Positions 11,511 through 23,879 of a DNA stretch of 64,000 bases are shown here, piece by piece; position 1 is the stretch's first letter; every line of letters begins with the position of its first letter. The position numbers and the translations under genes were made by a program. Source of the DNA: Eumeta japonica (lineage: Eukaryota; Arthropoda; Insecta; Lepidoptera; Psychidae). The DNA lies in assembly GCA_005406025.1 (NCBI GenBank), contig BGZK01000223.1, positions 496,001 through 560,000 on the forward strand. Reading direction: 5' to 3'. The notes beneath the pieces are model-generated. The model was not told the origin of the DNA, ran no database searches, and was given only the letters and a program-made list of their open reading frames with translations.

Positions 11511-13806
11511 CTAAAAAATATGCGGTCCACGCGCATAGTGCAATTTACGAGGAAATGTTTAGTGAGAAAGTAACTTTCCCGATTGGTGGTTTTTTCCTAG
11601 ATCTTTTTTCTGGTCTGTCTTGACAATAATCTAACTTCAGTTCTAGACGCCTACTAAATGAAGAATATCTGTTTTTTTTTTTTAATACTAAATTAATACA
11701 CCATTGAAGTCTTGCTCTTACAGATATTACATTAACGTTTGGGTTATTTTTTGGAATACCCAATTGAAATACAAACAGAAAAATGTAGAAATAGTATACA
11801 TATAAAGCTACTACAGTAACACAAAAAAAAAGATTTGACCGTCCCGGGACGCCCAGAAGATGTGAAACGTTTAAGTTAATATTCGAATTTATAATTCATA
11901 AAGTAAATATGTAGTAAAAGAATAAAAAAAGGAAAATTTGTTTATAAAATTAATACATTTTCTTATTATTTTAAATATAATAATAATTAGAGAATATTTT
12001 AAAATTGAAATTATATTTCGATTTAATTTATACGATTTTCTGTCAATTTTATTAATTTTAATATTAATAAATTATAATAGGGTGACGTCATTGTAAATAA
12101 AACAATAATAATATATATTTTTTTAATATTTCATATTATACGTCATATAAATCAATTAAATAACGAATTAATGTCAAACTTTATTTTGGGGACAACAAAT
12201 TCAAAGTATAATTATAACACAAAAAAAATGGAAATTTTAACTAATAAAACTAACATGTGTTTAAAAATGTAAATAATAAATTTATAAAGAAACTACAAAA
12301 ACATTTATGTAGTTTTTTATAAATAAACTATATACATATATATATATATATATATATACAATCCCTTTTGCCCTCTCATTCGCACGTCTCTCGTGTACAA
12401 TATACTTATGTGTTAACGTACATCTATATCGCTTGTGTAACGTTACGCTTCGAGATCACCACGCATCAGCCACTCGAACCCCTCACGCTGTATAGATGTT
12501 TCACATCAAAAATGTTAAAACGAAGTCTCTTATCACGAAACTCGTATTCCGATACATTTATTTTGATATATAACAAAAAAGAATATGAACCTACGATTAT
12601 TTTTCACTATTTAGCATACATTTTTTCCCAACCTTTCATTAATTATGTTATCTACCTTACTACCTATTTTAATATAAACGTACTGGCAAAAGATAAATGT
12701 GCTCAAAAAAAAAAAGATTATGTGTTTCTGTCCAACGGACTTGTACCAAATAGGATGTTCTGTCATTTTAAGAAAATGTTTATTTGTGTACTGATCCTGT
12801 GCAAAGTTAAAACAACCTTGACCTTGTTATTTGTTGTTAGCTCATTGCGTTGACTCCACCTGAGATACCCTTATATATTAATGACTCTCTTTTGACTAAT
12901 CCATGCCCAAATTACCGGCAAGCTCAGAACCGAATTCGAACACACCCTCAATTTATTAATTACATCAATCGATCGTTTTCTCATATTTTTATACGAATAA
13001 TAAGCTAGATGATCGTCTATTATTACATACCTATTTATGAAATCAGCTATTGGAATCATAGCGTAGTACCTGGCCCGCGTTTGCAAAATATCTCGGTCTT
13101 CTTAACAAATTATTTATCTATTACTAATTAACACAACTCTTATCAAAATCTATTAAATAGAAATCTGTTACTTGAACCATCGACGTGATTTGAACAGTGA
13201 ATCCTAAAATGCAAGTAGTATCGAAGTTGTAAAAAAAAATGTATTTTTTAACAATAGACAGTCACCGTAACAACTTGACAACTTCAACGAGTCAATTGTT
13301 TTTACATACTATTGTTCCATTAGTGGGTTAGTGGAATTGTTAGTTTTTTTTTGTGATTAAAATTTCATTCGCTTCGTAACTGTATTCCGAATTGTTATAG
13401 ATAAGAAATAGAAAAATAAAAAGAACAATAAAGTTAAGTATGAATCGGTTGCTGCACGATTTATATTCTTAAAGTCGTGTTTTTTTACGATCTTAACAAT
13501 ACCTATAGAGAATGTTTACAGACATTATTTGCAATAGAATGGAACTTAACACCGGTACCACAAACTTATACGCGACAACTCTTGCGCAGTGAAGACAATA
13601 GAGTTATTGACTGATAGATAACGCAGAAAAACAGCATATCTGTTGCATGAAATTTTTTACGTGAACCTGAATTGTTTTTCCACGCTAATTTCAAAAACAT
13701 GTGACGTTTTTATGTAACAGCTCCAGTTTTGCCCCCTATGAAGTGACAGGGTTTTTCAATAAAAATGCACATAGTTTAAGTTATAAAAATTTATTAAATG
13801 TATTTA
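11511..13806. other. Non-coding AT-rich stretch with a TA microsatellite
   Basis: A (TA)n microsatellite runs at about 12336-12358. It is followed by a 161-codon open frame (12368-12853) that shows no domain, has low-complexity Tyr/Ile/Phe-rich composition and lacks support, so it is not called. The rest is AT-rich, with a run of T and A homopolymers and no recognisable gene or repeat. Confidence 0.45.
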
Positions 13807-14362
13807 TTATGAAGTAAATTTGACCAAGTCATTAAGATCATCTTGATTCAGTGGCCGGGGATAACCGAAGCTATCATAATCATTGTTGCTGTTACCGCCG
13901 TCACTTTCGGTATGTTGGCTGAACTCGACAGAACCTTCCGAAGATGTATATGGCTGCTGTGGTATTGGTGTCTCACTAGTATTCAAGACTGGTCTCGTAG
14001 CAGATTTTAATTTCGGATATGTACACTTCGAGCAATTTTATTGTTAATTCCTATGATTTTCATAAAACAGAAATAACAGTCATCATGATGATTGAATGGT
14101 TCACGCCAGATCATTCGAGATGTATACTTAAAAGAGGGTCTTTTTTTATTTGCACATAATCGCAAAGACTCAACACAATTTTTACATACCAAACTAGGTA
14201 TCCCGAGCCCAGCATTCGTCCGCAATGGAAACCCAATGTAGTCCAAGTACGCTTTTTTCACGAAGTTCGACGCATTCAAATGGAATTTTTTGAACATATA
14301 TTCTCCACAAATAACACAAAAACAATCGGGGCTTTTAAATACGACCTCCTTGAGGAAGACAT
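13807..14362 (-). pseudogene. Frameshifted copy of a multi-copy CxxC gene family (copy 2)
   Basis: On the minus strand an ATG at 14362-14360 starts MSSSRRSYLK and then runs out of frame. One missing base near 14340 separates it from the main frame, which reads KSPDCFCVICGEYMF onward. The main frame shows three CxxC pairs, CVIC, CKNC and CYFC, spaced as in a small zinc-binding domain, plus a RMIWREPFNHHDDCYFC block. A second one-base shift near 14035 leads to an acidic Ser/Asn-rich tail ending NQDDLNDLVKFTS before a stop at 13809-13807. AATAAA strings follow the stop. The last block matches the ELNDSVRDLNL block of copy 1. Two frameshifts in about 185 codons indicate a pseudogene, although a sequencing error cannot be excluded. 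Function of the family is unknown. Confidence 0.6.
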
Positions 14363-15085
14363 AATTAAATTTATACACAAACTATTTCGGTCACACCGCT
14401 ATTGATAGAAATTATCGACTACTCATGTAAATTCAAGACGGCACCTGTACCGCAGTAACCAGAGCTGCTACAAAAAATCCGAAGGTAGATTCGTAATCCT
14501 AATTTATATTAATAAAACAATCATCCCAGCGCACCCAAATTAGTAAACAACTGTAGAAAAATCTCATGCAACAAAAAAAAGGGCAATTTTGTTTTTCTGT
14601 GTAATAGCTGTATATTTCTTCACGAGATATTAAAGCAGAAGAATGGACACTATACTAAAAAGTGAAATCAAAATTAAATCTATTAAAAAACAGCGACGTT
14701 GCAAGGCATCAAAATGTTTGCTACATTTTTTTAATGCTTAAAAACTTTTACATGCACCTATCATACAAGATACCACTAAAGTTTGACACCAACATAATGT
14801 AGTACTTTGTCTAGTCGGCCATTTAAAATATTCACATTTGGATAATTTTCATATATCATAAACTTTTAAACTTAATTTCTTTTTCAATTTCATCACTAAT
14901 CGATTGGGAATAACTGTATTGAAAATCATAGCTTGATATAATACCGATTAGCTGTAATTGAATTTTTTAACTCGCAGTTATTCATGTTTTGATCTAATTG
15001 TATGAAGTGGAGATTGAAATGAATGTGCTATGTTTTTGTAATTGCCAACAGATGGCGGTAGTAATATCAAAAATAAACAACTATT
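14363..15085. other. Non-coding stretch
   Basis: Nothing recognisable: AT-rich sequence without open frames of note. Confidence 0.4.
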
Positions 15086-15089
15086 TTCG

Positions 15090-15170
15090 CCCGAGGATCA
15101 GGGTCTAGTTCAATTGTTTAGCTTTAAGTCGCGCGCGCAGTGTGCCCGGGTTCAAATCTGTCTTAGAATT
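15090..15170 (+). repeat. tRNA-like SINE head or tRNA-derived fragment
   Basis: A B-box-like GGTTCAAATC at about 15151 follows an A-box-like TAGTTCAATTGTTTAG about 40 bp upstream. The spacing approximates a tRNA gene body. The segment does not fold convincingly as a functional tRNA, and it runs directly into a long T-rich tract, as tRNA-derived SINE relics often do. Not a supported tRNA gene. Confidence 0.3.
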
Positions 15171-15726
15171 TGTATTTTTTTTATTTATTTTTTTAATTAC
15201 TTTCAAACATTTTAATTAATTTCAATATTATTTTTAATCTAATTAGTAATACGTTTATATTAACAACAATTATTCTATAATAATTTTAATTAGTGACTTC
15301 GGGAAAGTTTTGAAGAACTTCAAAATAGGATATTTGGTGAAAAGCTCACATATTACCATTAACCTCTAATTTTAATAACATACGTATGTCACGAGCGCTT
15401 AAGGCATGCACATTTGGTTATAACAAATTTCTTAATAATGTGTACAAAGACCTAACCAACATTTTTGCATATATTGACTTATGTCTATAGTAATTTTTGC
15501 AGGAAAATATATTAATAGGCTCCGTAGGTCGGCGGAACTAAGGAAATTATAGAACGTATAACGTAGATAGACGGACTGGCCGACACGATTGCTCGATCGA
15601 CTACAGTGATCGATTTGCGACACGCGTGTCGGAGAGACGTAATGCACTAAGCGTCCGCGTGTTCGTCGTTGTGGGACGTCCGGGACGAGGCGGGCGTGCT
15701 CGGATGCGTTTACGAGTTATAATATA

Positions 15727-16805
15727 CTAGCTGTACCCCGCGGTTTCACCCGCGTGATGAAGGAAAATTGTGATAATGACGATAGAAAAAGCGTTTTATT
15801 TTTTTTGTCAATTTTTCAATGTTTTTCTATTATTTTGCTATTCGGGACGGAGACAAAACCAACTAATTAAAAATGAAAATCGGTCCAGCTATTCTCCAGT
15901 TATAAGTGTTCGAACAAGTATATTGTGTAATGTATGTAAATTGGAACTAAGTATTTTTTATGATGATCTCATTAATATGTATTATAAATATTATAAACGC
16001 TTTAGTTTGTAAGGATAGATAGGTACGGAAGTATATGATGATTGATGGTAATGCAAAAGTTATAGGTGGCTACTACAATATGCTCCTATAAACTATGTTA
16101 AACGATTTATTTTGGTCTGTATAAACATGCAGATTTTGCGATTTAGAAAGGCGTGAGCTAGCCACATAGAGCTGGCCGTGGGAAAAACAGGGCGTGCTCA
16201 AATGTATGCCGGCTACCTTTAAGGTTTGACCCTACCGTCGGACCGCACTGTAATATCGCGCACTCGCTTGTCTATCGTCATACCTATTCAAATATTTGTC
16301 CAAATAATGTAGTGTGAAAAGTTTATCTGCTTTAAACACCAGATGCGATAAAAGTATATATTTTGATATAAGGATAAATTTGTTACTACCAAACGTGCGT
16401 TAGAAATAAATTATCAATTATTATTGTATTTATGGTTCACTATTTTGGCAATAATGGCTTACACATAAAAGATAGACATGTGCTGTCGCGGGCTTTTTTG
16501 AAAGACTATTTCAGATAAACATTTCCATTATACATTATATACGTATAATTTCAACGGTTTTTGCGGCGCACGCCAGAATAGCTTGCATATGACAGATTTT
16601 TTTCCTACTTACTTAACACTTATCGTTATATTTTGGATAATTGACACTATATCTTTATAAATTATAGCCTATGTGTTATTCTGATGTGTAAGCTATATAT
16701 TATAGTACGGTGCCATCGAAATCCATTCGGTAGTTTTTGCGTGAAAGAGCAACAAACATCCATCCATACTTACAAACTTTCGCGTTTATAATATTAGTAT
16801 AGATA
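15727..16805 (+). repeat. CTAGCTGTACCCCGCGG-type interspersed repeat
   Basis: It starts with the word ACTAGCTGTACCCCGCGG, which resembles the head of a very common class of lepidopteran short interspersed repeats. The far end (16740-16805) has a matching tail: CATCCATCCATACTTACAAA, then TTCGCGTTTATAATATTAG. The interior contains an AATCGGTCCAGCTATTCTCC phrase typical of such elements, and a GC-rich block at 16160-16290 that may be an older insertion. The 80-codon frame at 15770-16012 lies within and is not a gene. Related heads occur at 25738 (plus) and, inverted, near 30310 and 34010. Confidence 0.5.
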
Positions 16806-18369
16806 ATTATTTAAATAATAATTGTATTCCATTCTTTGTCAAGCAAAAAAAAAATATTATATTACGATATAGTCCATTGTAACAACTCACTTAGCCGAAT
16901 CAGTATATACATTCAAACTCTGAAACTGACATTTAGCATCTAGACATACGTAAGCGCATACACCTGCAATAAACAAAAAATAGATACATACATAAACTTG
17001 ATATAAAGGTAAAATAGTTTGCGTCAAAGAAGAGGACGGACAATCAAATAAACAAGTAATTAACCTTAAAAGGCTCCTTTTTGACATGGAATAGTCCACA
17101 TTATAGTGGACTACGTAGCTATCGCAATTTGCATCTTTTCGTTCGGTCCAGTGTTTTGTCTGTCGTCTGTCTATAAGTAATCTTCTATAATTGATAAGTA
17201 AGCTTCTCTGTATGGAGACGGCGGAGACAAATGATCTCTTCTCTGATATGCGTATACTACACCTACATACGTAAGGTGAAATTTAATGTAATTATGTCAA
17301 TAAATTTGGCAAAGTTGGGGTACCGTTTGCTAATACTCTTAAAATGTAACAATAAATATGTATTTGTTACATTTTAAGTGAATCAATGATTCTTATCGTT
17401 AAAACATCTTATTTTGCTTTGTCCAACGGAATTATTTAAGTTTAAAAAAATGCTTAGAATACATATACAATGCTTTCTCGTATATTAACCGTGGTCGATA
17501 ATATTAACACTTTTTCTTTTATAAATTCACACTTAAAACCAACTACTTTTTATCGCTTTTATAATATAAATTATATTTTATATGATGTTTCGTTATACGT
17601 ATATAAATAAAATCAATATAGATATCTACAATAATTTCTTAAATAACAATAACACAAAGTACGTATTATTGGTACTAAAACTAAAAATGTACAATTTAGT
17701 AATACATATATAGACAGCTTAACGATTCAATGGCCAATAGGCCATGGGAAATGAATAAAGATGATTAACTTAATCTGTTACTGGTGATTTTCGTTCAAAG
17801 CAGTTCTCCTTGTAGATAGCTAGGTTTATATATAATATGTATATCTAATTTTTTTTCTGGACTGTGCATCTAAACATAGCGAAGAAAAGTGATAAAGTTA
17901 AATTGTAACTATAAAATTATTTTAGAAAAGAACGAAATTTTACTTACTTGGTAAAAAAAAAAATTGTAATTTTCTCCTCATAACTTATAATAACCTTTGT
18001 TAATAAGTTATTCGTCATTAGCAACGAGATAAAATAGTTACGAATGTAGAATTTAAGATATTTCTTTTATCATAGCCCTTCTTTAGTTATATTTAGTACG
18101 TACGTCACTCTTAAAATTTTTAGAATTGGCCACTTAGAAACTGTAAAATAACAAAACATATTTAAATTAAAAAAAAAACTCATGAGGTGTCCTTGGTACA
18201 CCCAGATGGAACAAAGGTCTTTTCGCTATATTCAGGGGCGTGCAGTGAGATTTCAGTCAGGGTAAGCATGGCTAAAAGAACTCCTCAGTTTTACTAGTTT
18301 CAGTTGGTGGCCCACCGACGGTGGCTACCTATTCTATTCCAATCTCACTGTACAAAAGCGAACATATTC
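16806..18369. other. Non-coding stretch with a small hairpin
   Basis: No gene was recognised. A 70-codon minus-strand frame (16887-17099) has no recognisable domain. Two small inverted repeats are seen: TAGTCCAC/GTGGACTA at 17092-17113, and a 14-bp stem (CTTAAAATGTAACA at 17338-17351 with its complement at 17365-17378) around a 13-nt loop. Confidence 0.45.
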
Positions 18370-19667
18370 TTCTAGACCAGTGGTTCTTAAAGTTGTCTGG
18401 CTTACGACCCGTCTAATACATGTTTACAAACTCGGGACCCACCTCTAGGAAATCTAACCGTAATCAATCCGGCCTCGCATAGGTATGAAGTAGTTAAAGG
18501 GAGGAGGACTTTCATAGCTTCATTAAACAGACATGGATAGTTACCAGTAACCGAGTGCCAGAATTTCGTTGATTGCTCACGATTGAAACAATTTTTTAGT
18601 GACAAATCTTCTGTTAAATCAATTAGTTCTTCACTTCCTTCTGTTGACATACCAGTTGGAAAGTAGTCTTGAAATCCAATTCAAATCCAATTCAACAAGT
18701 CGAGCTTTTTCAGCTCCTCACTGAAATAGTCGTAAAAGTTTTTTTTTGACAATGATAAATGGGTAGAAATTGTAGATACTACATTCATCTTCGGCTGCAC
18801 TTCGTTTTCAACAACAAAAGTTTCAAGTGTTTCAAAACAATCATACTTTCTATCTTCAATACAACTCTTCCACGGCGAAAGCTTTTTCATGAAAGCGTGA
18901 ATTTTATCGTGAACTGCAAAAATGTCTGATCCGTTTGAACCTTGCAAATACCAATTGAATACATTTAACTTAGAAAAAATATTCTCTGCATATGTGAGAT
19001 TCAAAATGAATTCTTCGTCCATTAGATGTTAAAGATAGGCTTTGCAAGTCGATAGACTCATCTAGTTGCAGAGCATAATATATACTACAAATTACTCTCC
19101 GCATTAATTCATCTTTTGCCCATTGAACCATTTCGTCAATTCTTTGCATAACAGTATTGCCAGTATTCGATAGTGGCATGCGCTCAATTTCTTTTACTTC
19201 TTTTTCTCCAAACATCATTACAACAGCATTTTTAAGCGATAGTAATACTAAGTTTTCGCCAACAGTATGAGGCTTACCTGCTCTAGCGATTGTTAAGCTA
19301 ATGAGGTACGAGACATATACAGCATTTTCATTGATGTCAATGAAATGAGAAACAATGGTTTTTGAAGACTTCATTTCCAACAACTTTTTTTTAGAAAAAT
19401 CTCTGCTGGCTTGTTTGTAGAATGGGAATGCTTTGTTTCTATATGAGGTATCAACTTATTTGGGTGTATACTTTCCTTCGCTATTTTGTAGCAAATCATG
19501 CATCAAGGACGCTGCCAGCGCTTGCAATCCGCCCGGTGTCAGCCGCCCGCCGCCCAGCCGTTGGCTCGGTCGATTGGTGTGCTGTTCTAGAGGCAGGGCC
19601 TACTCAATATTCGCTCACGACCCACCAGTGGGTAGTCACCCATAATTTGTGAAACTCTGTTCTAGAC
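18370..19667 (-). mobile_element. Defective hAT element with 8-bp target duplication
   Basis: The element spans 18378-19659 (1282 bp). It is flanked by identical 8-mers TTCTAGAC at 18370-18377 and 19660-19667, the duplication length expected of hAT transposases. Its left end begins CAGTGGTTCTTAAAG and the complement of its right end begins CAGAGTTTCACAAA, giving imperfect terminal inverted repeats of the CAGTGGTTC type common to ZBED/Charlie-like hATs. The minus strand carries broken transposase frames. A GC-rich block at 19510-19600 lies between the transposase start and the right end. With an internally deleted, interrupted transposase the copy cannot be autonomous. Confidence 0.8.
18402..19400 (-). 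pseudogene. hAT (ZBED5/SCAND3-like) transposase relic
   Basis: Three broken minus-strand frames read in order. The first (19383-18970) begins LEMKSSKTIVSHF and contains SYLISLTIARAGKPHTVGEN and MPLSNTGNTVMQRIDEMV, matching the region after the BED finger in ZBED5/SCAND3-like hAT transposases, and it reaches a QLDES block. The sequence then jumps to a C-terminal-half segment (19022-18681: LTYAENIFSKLNVFNWYLQG...DKIHAFMKKL). The last frame (18650-18402) has FWHSVTGNYPCLFNEAMKVL, which resembles the hAT C-terminal dimerisation region. The middle of the catalytic domain is missing, and the frame shifts at least twice. Family assignment is from memory of the motifs. Confidence 0.75.
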
Positions 19668-19820
19668 AATCATACAATAGGAAGAGAAATTTTCACATGT
19701 AGGTTAACAAACTTCAAGTTTTTTATATTATATTTTTGTAGAGACTACATTATTCATTCAAAATATTGTATATAATCTCGTAAAATACGCTCTTGTAACA
19801 CTGTTGATCAATATTGACTC

Positions 19821-20100
19821 CTGCTTGCCCGATTGGCACAGTGGTAGTAACCCTACTTAATGCGGTGAGAGCGTGGGTTCGATTCCAACACAAAACAAAT
19901 ATTAATTTATATGATTAAAAATTAATATTTTTATTGAATCTGGATATATCCATGTATTATGAGTAAATATTTACAAAAAAAAGTAAATATGTATTATGTC
20001 AACTATCTGATATCCACAATAGAAATACGATTGCTTAGTTTGAGATCAGATGGTGCTGTGTATGTGTCGAAAGATATTATTATTATTAATAATATAGCTT
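19821..20100 (+). repeat. tRNA-derived SINE
   Basis: The head has an A-box-like TTGGCACAGTGGTAGTAA (from about 19833) and a B-box GGGTTCGATTCC (about 19876), spaced as in a tRNA. The body carries TCTGGATATATCCATGTATT and later ATCTGATATCCACAAT, then GCTTAGTTTGAGATCAGATG. The end is a (TTA)n-like tail at about 20075-20096. This order matches a SINE layout that is very common in Lepidoptera. The two short open frames nearby (19959-20147 and 20122-20325) are not genes. Confidence 0.7.
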
Positions 20101-22040
20101 TTTCTTTTAGGTTGGTCACAATTGAATTTCAAAATAATTATAATTGATATCAAATTTAGTTCTATACAATTTTACGAAAGTTTCATAACTCTTAACATTC
20201 AGGACAAAGTAAAAAATATAACTAGTCTATTTCTTCATACATATCGAATATCTGTCTCAGAAAATATTACTGAAAACGTGTTTAGAAACAAAATAAAAAT
20301 TCTCTTCCCTTCGCAATCAATTTAATAATTTCCTCAACTGGTGAAGTTAAAAAAGGGACAGATTTTAATTTATTTATTTATTTAAAAACTCGTCGCTAGC
20401 ATAGGTATATTTATATTTTTTTTAAATAGATTTATTAAATAATTAATTAAAGACAGTCAATGACTTCCCCTAAGAAAAAACAACTGTAATGCAAAAATGC
20501 ACTACTTCCAAAATCTTAATTACGTGTTCAAATTTTCACTCACACAAACACACTTTTACTGTGTCTACACGCTGACGACACGACGACTTTTAAATGGCAT
20601 GTAAGCATTGATTAATTGTACTTACCGGCCGTTGGCAGCGATAGCACAACCTGCCTACACCAGATTCGGGGAATCGTGTTAATTGTTGCGTTTGTAAAAG
20701 CACTAATAAATGGCGCGATAAAATAAAAAAATATTTAGGGGCATATATGCAGTCGCGAGCTCACTATATAACAAATAACCTTTGCCTGTCTTCGTATATT
20801 GTAAAAATCAAATAATGACATTAGGCATATAAAAAAACAAGAAGCGATAGCAAAAACAAACTATTTTTTTTAAAGTACGCTCTTTGTGGTTAGTATAAGC
20901 GTCTCTAGAGTTTTATAGGTGGGCGATATAATCGATTGCCGTAAGGAGGCGCTGTTCAAGGCCTGAGCAGTGGGTTCGAACGTCTATTTTTGCGAATATG
21001 TGTTGTAACATGTGCGACATACATTCGAATAAATTCATTGTTTCTGCATAATAATCATGCACACAGATGCAATTTTAGGTGGTGACTATTTTGAGTAACC
21101 AACAAAATTAAATTGCTTTGTAATCCTAACACTTGTGTGATTTAAAATGGCGTTTTACAATTAGTATGTGTATACATCAGTTCTCATCATAGCAGCTCAC
21201 AATGTTTTTTGATTCCATTGAAGATAATAATTTTGGATGGTTTTATATTAATTGTGTTATTTTGTTCTGCAAGTTATAAAAATGTTTAGTTATAATTATG
21301 TTTGTGACGGAAACGTATTCTTATTAAATTTAAACAGTAGTGTAAACGTATTTAATCAGTTTTGTTACACATAAAAATTAAAAATCTTGTAAACCGGCCG
21401 ACGTTTTCCAAATATAGACTTAACTAAAAAAAAATTGGAAATGTAAGTAGAAAATTTATTAGTAAATATTTTGAAATGTTTAATTTTTTTTTACCTGCAT
21501 GTTTAATGTGACCAAAGAAGACTCAACGATAACCTGCGGTAGAACGCTTTTATTAAGAAAATTTATATATATATATTTATGTATAAGCAATATATGAGGC
21601 GTTGATGCCTACCTTGGTTCAAATTCCTATGACCTTCACTGCATGTGTGTATAGGACTACAAAATATGCCTAGCTTATTTACTTGTATGGACGACACGCC
21701 CGTGAGCTGTATGTAAATATATTTTATAAATTAAATAATAACAATGAAATTAATTAAAATATGTGAAAGTAATTGAATAAATACTAAGAATATAAGTGAA
21801 TAAATAGTAAAAAATACTTGTAAGTTGTAAATAAACATTTTTTTTCATAAATTATTAAAATTCTAGAGAAACAATGCATGGAGACACAGAGAAATCGAGA
21901 AGTGTACACTAAGCCTAGCATACTCCATATAGTGATGAGCATTTGTGAGGTGCAATAACGAAGTTCGTTCTAAAAATATAAATCTTATCTACTTTATTCA
22001 TCTGTCTTTTGTTTTTACAAATTGGAGGCAAAAGAAAATT
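20101..22040. other. Non-coding stretch with a possible tRNA-like fragment
   Basis: No gene was recognised. At about 20920-20985 a GTGGGTTCGAACG string resembles a B-box and may be the head of another tRNA-derived repeat, but the A-box is poor. On the minus strand a GGCCG|GTAAGTAC donor-like site lies near 20625, without a recognisable exon. The rest is AT-rich. Confidence 0.35.
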
Positions 22041-22044
22041 GTTT

Positions 22045-23065
22045 GTCTAGCGACGTCGACATAAATTAAACGCGAGAAACATATTCGTGCAATAATTTTC
22101 TATGAATTTCGTTGCCATTTAAACCAACAAAAAAAGTTGTAACAGACTTTTATTAGCCTTTCATGGTGAAGCTCCATCTCTTGCAACTGTTTATAACTGG
22201 TTTAACTAGTACAAACGTGGTCGCATTAATCTGACTGACAATCTGGGTGAGGGAAGTTCTTGTATTGTTACGATCGAAAACAATATTAGTATTGTGCGAT
22301 TCATGATAGGGACTGACAAAAGAGTGACGTACCAGCAGATTCGAATAAACTTAGGCATCGATATGAGTTAAATATACAAAATTCTTCATCAATATTTAGT
22401 CAAGAAGCTTTGTAGTCGCTGGATACCACACAATTTTACCAAAACTATAGAAATCCGTTGTATTAATTGGTGCCTCGAAATGATATAAGGATTTGCCGGT
22501 AGTGACTCAAATGCTGTATGCGACATAGTAAGAGATAATGAAAGCTGGATTTAATGTTACGGTTCCGAAACCAAAAGACTGTCTGCTCAGAGGGTGTTTC
22601 CTTTGAAGGAGTTGCGTATTAAAGTAAAATAAGGTCAAAGCGTCGAAAACAACATAGTGGCATCTTACTTCGGAACGGTAGATTATTGTGCAATAATTGT
22701 TTTAGAAGATTAAAAAAAACAGCCATTGCAGACTGATACACTAACAATTGTTTACCTCTTATTTTGGAAAAGGTTCGGTAAAATAACCTCGCAATAGAAC
22801 TCTCTTTCGCCGTGACAACGCCTCACCACATGCCGCTAAACAAACAACTAATTATTTGAGAACGTCAGGTATAGAAACACAGATTCACCCGCCTTACAAG
22901 TCCGATCTCATGCTGTGCGATTTTTATTTATTTCTTAAAATTAAAGAATAACTTCGAGAAAAATGGTTTACGGACGCCGAGGAAGCAGTGCAGTGGCTCT
23001 ATATCAAACGGCCATTGAAAAGACCCCTGTGTTCGACTGCAGCATGTATTGACCTTACCGGACAC
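22045..23065 (+). pseudogene. mariner transposase pseudogene (D34D type)
   Basis: A heavily mutated plus-strand mariner transposase can be followed through several frames. It reads FYEFRCHLNQQ near 22100, then VYNWF, KRGRINLTDNLGEGSS, GTDKRVTYQQIRINLGIDMS, KKLCSRWIPHNFTK near 22410, then DNESWI near 22540. RDNASPHAAKQTTNYLR follows at about 22810, and PPYKSDLMLCDFYLF at about 22890. If one inserted base is ignored, the second and third catalytic Asp codons (22813 and 22919) are 34 residues apart, the mariner D34D spacing. In-frame stops and several shifts make it inactive. Terminal inverted repeats were not located, so element borders are approximate. It is distinct from the relic at 35.7 kb. 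Confidence 0.8.
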
Positions 23066-23254
23066 TGTTTTGCAAAATAATAACAGTAAAAATGACTTGT
23101 TAGTTTGCTCAGTTTTTGTTTTTCTAAGGACTTTCAGTTTGATTCACGTACAGCTGGCGCTACCGAGAGGCCATACTCGATAATCCTATCGGTAGCGATC
23201 AGTGTATTTGTGTCACGATGTCCTGTCGTGTTGAATTATTGAGTTACAATATTC

Positions 23255-23452
23255 AAGGTCTCTTCCACCAACTCCTTTTGAGCAAGCATTTAATAAAAAA
23301 TTCGCTTTAAAATTAACTTTGCCTTCCACATACACTTTTTAACGGTTGTTAGGGCTAAAACCCGTTAAAAGGAAGATGTGGGATGCAAAATTAATTTTCG
23401 AAGTTACTTTTGTTAAATGCCTGTTTAAAAGGAGATGCTGGAAGAGGCTCTT
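23255..23452. repeat. Foldback (long inverted repeat) element, MITE-like
   Basis: The left arm (23255 to about 23346) and right arm (about 23360-23452) are complementary over roughly 90 bp with perhaps a quarter of positions mismatched, separated by a loop of about a dozen bases. Shared words include CTCTTCCA, CTCCTTTT, GCATTTAA, CCACAT and TTTTTAACGG against their complements. There is no coding capacity. This is the structure of a foldback MITE, or of a hairpin that could give small RNA if transcribed. No clear flanking duplication was seen. Confidence 0.65.
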
Positions 23453-23879
23453 AAACGTTTAAAATATAAAAATGTCCCAAAATTTAAAGGAAATAAACTT
23501 TCCTAATGATCTATTGAATTTAGAATATTTACCAGGTTTTTTTTTTTCATATTCAAAGAAGAAATAGTTATATCGAAGAGGAGGAAATTATAATTTACCA
23601 GAATTATTCGATACTAAACATGATAAATAATTTGTGCAAGGCAGTTTGATACAAATATCAAAGTTGATGCTGGTGAATGTACCTGGAGGAATCAAAACTA
23701 TTTTATTTTTAATATCGAAACAAATCTCTCTAACACATCATGTACCTTAAATGATTCTTACAAAATTTGACTTTCATATGCATTATGGCATAAAAAAGTT
23801 AATCTTTCCAAAAAAAAGTTAATGGTCTCCATGGAAAAAAGCTACTACGTGACAGGCATACTGTGGATGATCCATTTTT

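Noticed and set aside
12368..12853. 161-codon open frame on the plus strand
   Set aside because: The longest unexplained frame on the left side, but AT-rich, low-complexity (Tyr/Ile/Phe), starting beside a TA microsatellite, with no domain or splice signals. Probably chance.
15090..15170. Functional tRNA gene
   Set aside because: Box-like words are present but arms do not pair well, and the segment runs into a T-rich tail. Listed as a repeat instead.
20920..20985. Possible tRNA gene at the GTGGGTTCGAACG string
   Set aside because: No acceptable A-box or acceptor stem. At most a tRNA-derived repeat fragment.
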